Positions 59,912 through 64,000 of a stretch of 64,000 bases of DNA are shown here, piece by piece. Position numbers and translations under genes: made by a program. Location of the stretch: positions 25,782,501 through 25,846,500 of the forward strand of contig NC_016132.3 in NCBI RefSeq assembly GCF_000005505.3, given 5' to 3'. How positions within the stretch are numbered: the stretch's first letter is position 1; each line of letters opens with the position of its first letter. Under the pieces are notes generated by a model. That model did not search any database. It was not told the DNA's origin and saw nothing but the letters and a program-made list of their open reading frames with translations. The DNA comes from Brachypodium distachyon. Its lineage: Eukaryota > Streptophyta > Magnoliopsida > Poales > Poaceae.

Positions 59912-60837
59912 GGGGAGGTCGCTGTGCGTGGATCCGGCGCTGGAGATCGGGGTCGCCATCGGCTCGTCGTTCAGGGTCCCGTTGGGGAACCGTCGTTCAT
60001 GGTAGTCAACGCGTAGCAAAGGTGATTTTGAAAATAAAAAATAAAAGTGTGAAATTAGAAAATAAAAGTGAAACCTGAGGAAAAGCAAAAGATAAAAATT
60101 AAAAGTTCATAAAACCAAAAGTTAAGAAAATAAGAAAGTAGTAAAAAAAAACTTTGACAACCCAAAAAGCGATGTCAGTATTCGTCTGCCAAATTTGGTT
60201 TGTGCAGAGCTCCACCAAATCGCAATTAGCCAGGTGTAGACCCCCTGTTGATTACCTAAAAAATGGGTTTGCGCAATTCTTACATACTTGTCCACGTTCA
60301 TTGTGCATGGCGGAAAAACGGCGAACTGTGCGTTATGAATAGCTACCGCTCGCTATACTCACAAATTCCCTGCCTCCACCACAAAGGGAAAGGACATAGA
60401 ATAGAAAATAGAGATTGACGCCACCTCAAGACAGTGTTTCACATCGATAACTCTACATTGACTTATAAGTTCGATATATTAGATTCGCTACTAAAACAAG
60501 GTTTTTGACGCCATGGGAGTAAGTCATGTGCACTAGGACTTCGTGTTTGTCATTGTCATTGACAAAATCAGACCGACCGACTCTGATAAGGGAACAACGA
60601 TAACGATGTGTCATCGACTTGCAATGGCGGATCCAGATTTGTGATCTTGGATGGGACAAACACTACTTTTTAATATTGGGTTGGGGCAAATACACTGCAG
60701 CTTTATTTTTGTTCCTAATATTTTTTTAATTATTATTTGTACTAATAAAATGGAATTTCAAAAATTATCCATCACTGTCGGCTCGTTCTGATGATGGTAG
60801 TGGTTGTTCGGTGATCCAAAAACCTGATGCAATCTAT
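59912..60837. other. Intergenic
   Basis: An A-rich stretch with repeated AAAATAAAAGTG motifs (about 60030-60075). No gene recognised. Confidence 0.4.
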
Positions 60838-62325
60838 TCTATACCAATATATTAAATTGGAGTTGGTGATGATGGTACGGGCGTCGCGGTACGTCACTTC
60901 ACCGAAATTACGAATCTACCACCGCTGTCCCCGCGTGCTTTTTAATCCCGGCTTCCGCGGTTCTCAAGCGTAGAAAAAACACGTACCGCCCAAAAAAGAC
61001 GGTGGCCTCGCGGTTGCGGACCTGTGGCTCCGTCGCGTGCCCCGACCGCCGCCTCCACCGGCTCGTGTGCGCCGGTGACTCCTCACGGGACTTGGACAGC
61101 GATGGGATGAGCCTGAGGCCGGGATGGCGGTGGCTTCGTGCAAGGCAGTAGGGACCGCGTCGGCGCAAGCCATCGGTAGCCCTCCCGACGGGCAGTGGCG
61201 TGCGGCGACAAGTGGCCGGATGTAATGTGTGGGCGGTGCGCGGGCGCGGCGAACGGGCGAACAAGGCTGTGAGAAGGCGCACAGGCGTATCGGGCAGCAA
61301 GTGGGAGCAAGCGGCACGCGAGAGCAGACGGACAGCGGGAATCTATGGGGAAGGCGTGCGCACAAGCGGAATCTAGGTCGCCTCCCCGCCCAAAATCGCG
61401 ATCACTTCGTCGCCGCCCCCTCTCTTCCTCCACCTGACATCCGATCCAACTCAATCACGAACTCCCCTCCATATGCCACAGTGTCCGCCCGATGTGAAGA
61501 CAACGAACCCGTGCGCCCGTCCCGGTCTTTTTCTTTTGCCCGAGTCCTCGCTGCTCCTCCTCCACACCGCCCGTCCCACCATGCGTCCATGCCGCTCCCC
61601 TTTCTCTGCTAGCAGCGGCGGCACGGCAGCGGTCTTCCGATCGAGCCCGAAGTGGGCGGAGATCCTCGGCGCCATCGAAGGCGGCTCTGGTTGACGAGTC
61701 CGCAGGGATGAACTACAGAGATGACTTCGATGCGATGCACGCGATGGTGTCCCGCACGATTCCTGATTTGGCGCAGGGGATAACAACAAGGTGAAGAAGC
61801 GGGGCATCACCAAGCTGGAACTGAAACCGGATCACGTGAACCACCCGCTATGCTCTTTACAACTATTTACAAGCAGGCCTATGATTTCCTCCGCGATTGC
61901 CGAGCCTGTTTGCAGGTCCACCTCCGACCTTGAACCAAATGGCATATTTGTGTTGGAATTGTCACAATTTCATCGAACGAGTGGACATCTGCCAATTTTT
62001 AGTAGTTCTGTCCTCACAAGTTAGCAGCTGAGTAAGCTTTAATTTTGCCACACCTTGAATCAAAAGTTAAATTTTGGAATAATAGAGAAGAGAAAGAAGT
62101 AGTAGCTGATGTGTGGTGTTGATTCTTATAGCTCTCTGTTTCTATTAGCTCGAATTTTGCCACATATATTGAGATTTATATGTGATAAGGATGGATTTCA
62201 AACCAGGCTTCAATGTAAATAAAATCACTCCAACACTTAAATAATGTGATTAAAAGTATATATGTGATTTTTTTTAATGTTTACATGTTTTGTTATCCCG
62301 TACCAACACACGGGCACCTTATTAG
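60838..62325 (+). mobile_element. Helitron, non-autonomous, 1.5 kb
   Basis: It starts TCTATACCAATATATTAAAT and continues TGGAGTTGGTGATGATGG. It ends with the hairpin CCCGTACCAACACACGGG (62297-62314) and GCACCTTATTAG at 62325. These are grass Helitron termini, slightly decayed (TTAG for CTAG). The GC-rich interior (60960-61700) has overlapping frames on both strands and may contain captured gene fragments (a short frame reads KKRGITKLELKPDHVNHP near 61795). No parent was identified. Confidence 0.78.
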
Positions 62326-62463
62326 CTTTTTTTTATTATGTTTGAGCTGCCTTGTATTTCTGGGAAGCTTTATAAAAGATCCATTTCATAAATAAAAAGT
62401 TAGAGCAAATTATATTCAGCGGTAAAAGAAGGGCAAATTCGTAGTTCTATCTTTCACTCATCT

Positions 62464-63690
62464 TCTATATCTAAGTAGGAAAATCCACTACTTGATTTCT
62501 CTCAACATGCAAAGCATGTCACATCATCATACCATTAATTTGTTCACACATCTATTTTTATCTATATCTAAGTAGGGGAAACCCACTACTTGATTTCTCT
62601 TAACATGTGATCGATGCAAATATTGAGGTTTACGTCGTGTTCTCCACAGGGAGTGAGTTTCGAATTCCAACTTAATTCTCAAAGCTAGACTCACAATTTT
62701 AAGGTGTTGAAGGTTTCAGAAGTTAAATAGACTCTAAAAGCTACTGGATTCTATGGTTTTAGTTGTTTTTGGTTTATAAAACTGCAGAATTAGCACAAAC
62801 TAGAGTATAGCAAAGAACTACAGCAAGCAAATTACCGAGACATGGAAGAAGCAAGTCGTTTTAGACAGGGAAGAACATAGATTAGAGGAAAAACAGTAAG
62901 ATCTAAACATCACAGCAACTACAAACTGAACTAGAACAATTTACTGCAAGAAAACTGAATTCAACAATTTAAACAAGAACTAGAGCAACAATTATCACAG
63001 ACAAAGCAACATCAACACGGATCTAAGCACTATTTAGCAGGAAAGGGAAGAGATTACAGATAGGATTTCAGATCAGAACTTCGTACAGCAAGGGAAGCAA
63101 GGATTAGACAGGGAAGAGTTGGACTGGTCACCGATGAAACCCCAGAGCACGTTGTCGGTTTGCTGGTGAAGGGGAAGCAGGAAGCAAACAGGGAAGAGGT
63201 GGATCTTCAGGTCTTCATCGCCATGAGCATGGAGTTTCTCCCTTCCATCCTCTCTCCTCTCTTCTTCCTCTCTTCTTTCTGGTAATTTCTTCCCTTCTCG
63301 AGAGCCCCCTCTCACAGGCAGGCAGCTGCCTTTTAGGTAAAAGATGGAGTGGTTGGAAGTTTTGCAGGAAAGTCCTTCAAGTTATCTCTTATCTGCTCAA
63401 GTAGATCCTTTAGGAACTTGTAGTTGATGATTTAGTTGGTCTTCTTCCTTTTTCCTCCCTCCAAGATGAAAAATTTGTGCCTGGACGCACAAATCTGCAA
63501 TAATTACACTAAGCATGTAAATATGCTCATTTAAGAGTTAATCATGCGTTAAACATTTAATTAAAAGCTCAATTAAGCACAAAGTGGCAGTTTAGCCTCT
63601 GAAATTGAGTTACTAATAGCGAAATATTCATGCTGATCAACATGTAAGCATGCCACATCATCACACTATTATTTGTTCACACAGCTATTT
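62464..63690. repeat. 97-bp tandem duplication split by a 1-kb insertion
   Basis: TCTATATCTAAGTAGG starts at 62464 and 62561. The first unit continues AACATGCAAAGCATG, CACATCATCAT and TTTGTTCACACA. The second reaches AACATGT at 62602-62608, is interrupted, and resumes at 63639 with AACATGTAAGCATG and CACATCATCAC. Confidence 0.8.
62609..63638. mobile_element. Unclassified 1.03-kb insertion with AACATGT flanks
   Basis: It interrupts the tandem repeat above. Both flanks carry AACATGT (62602-62608 and 63639-63645). Termini are weakly inverted: GATCGATGCAAATATT and, complemented, GATCAGCATGAATATT. AT-rich with recurring AGGGAAGA motifs (62868-63200). One minus-strand frame (63315-63073) looks like chance. 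The family is not identified. Confidence 0.6.
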
Positions 63691-64000
63691 AGTGGGAAAC
63701 TCATATTTTGTGTACATGCATGCATGTTACAGGCAACAAAGGAGCCCCAAAGGGCTCCTCGACCAAACTAGCGGCAACCGGCGTAGCTCCCTCGAAGATG
63801 CAAGCATTTCGGAGCTTCCAGAGTCACCAGAGAGAGAGGCTGATGAGCGACCGAACAGCCTTCACCTTGCCAGGAGCCCGACGTGCCCCTGTCGAGAGCC
63901 AACCCACAAGATCCTCAGAGGGGCGAGGGAGGCTAGGAAGGGCACTAGCCCTAGCCAGCACCGCATGGAGCACTGACTTCTAGAAGGCACAGCCCATGAG
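63691..64000. other. Window end, unassigned GC-rich sequence
   Basis: From about 63732 the sequence turns GC-rich with overlapping plus-strand open frames up to 63983. GTTACAG at 63726-63732 could be a splice acceptor, so this may be the start of an exon or of another repeat. No domain recognised. Confidence 0.35.

Noticed and set aside
61083..61813. Overlapping open frames inside the Helitron
   Set aside because: No recognisable domain and frames in both strands. Kept only as possible captured DNA.

Overview
This is plant nuclear DNA from a grass. The genes have GT-AG introns, GC-rich first exons and TATA-type promoters. The repeats are grass types: Stowaway MITEs with CTCCCTCCG termini, CACTA elements, grass-type Helitrons with CCCGT...ACGGG 3' hairpins, an Au-SINE-like copy and a Ty3/Gypsy element. 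The Au SINE, the Stowaway types and the gene spacing (seven genes in 64 kb) fit a compact pooid genome, perhaps Brachypodium-like. That placement is inference, because no species-diagnostic sequence was compared.

Layout. (a) 1-18.4 kb holds three plus-strand genes separated by small MITEs and a mini-Helitron: a single-exon calmodulin-like protein (3170-3745), the Golgi tether subunit COG5 (7322-11636, 3 exons) and a Golgi-type SAM methyltransferase of the PMT6/PMT7 group (13447-18435, 7 exons). (b) 18.7-33.3 kb is a repeat block: a 2.1-kb TIR element, one orphan CACTA end and a decayed Gypsy retrotransposon with a 5' LTR, gag-pol remnants, GC-rich tandem arrays and an antisense coiled-coil ORF, but no recognisable 3' LTR. 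(c) 33.9-44 kb is a gene island: the signal peptidase catalytic subunit SEC11 (37404-41041, 8 exons) lies between two paralogous CYSTM genes (34058-34497 and 43574-44005), which are tiny, have 3 exons each and are missing from simple ORF calls. (d) 45.4-54.2 kb is a nested stack: a CACTA element carrying transposase and Ulp1-protease remnants sits inside a long-TIR Mutator-like element, and a Helitron abuts that. (e) The mitochondrial acyl carrier protein gene is at 54454-56845 (2 exons). (f) 57-64 kb is repeats: tandem duplications with later insertions, a LINE remnant, a hAT-type MITE and a 1.5-kb Helitron.

The host genes form no operon or pathway. COG5, PMT and SEC11 all serve the ER/Golgi secretory route, but that is probably coincidence of gene order. 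I found no convincing new molecular system. The most informative features are the nested transposon stack with readable target-site duplications, the CYSTM pair, and two places where a tandem duplicate preserves the empty site of a later insertion. Exon borders were set by eye from GT-AG sites, reading frame and family similarity. No alignment or database search was run.
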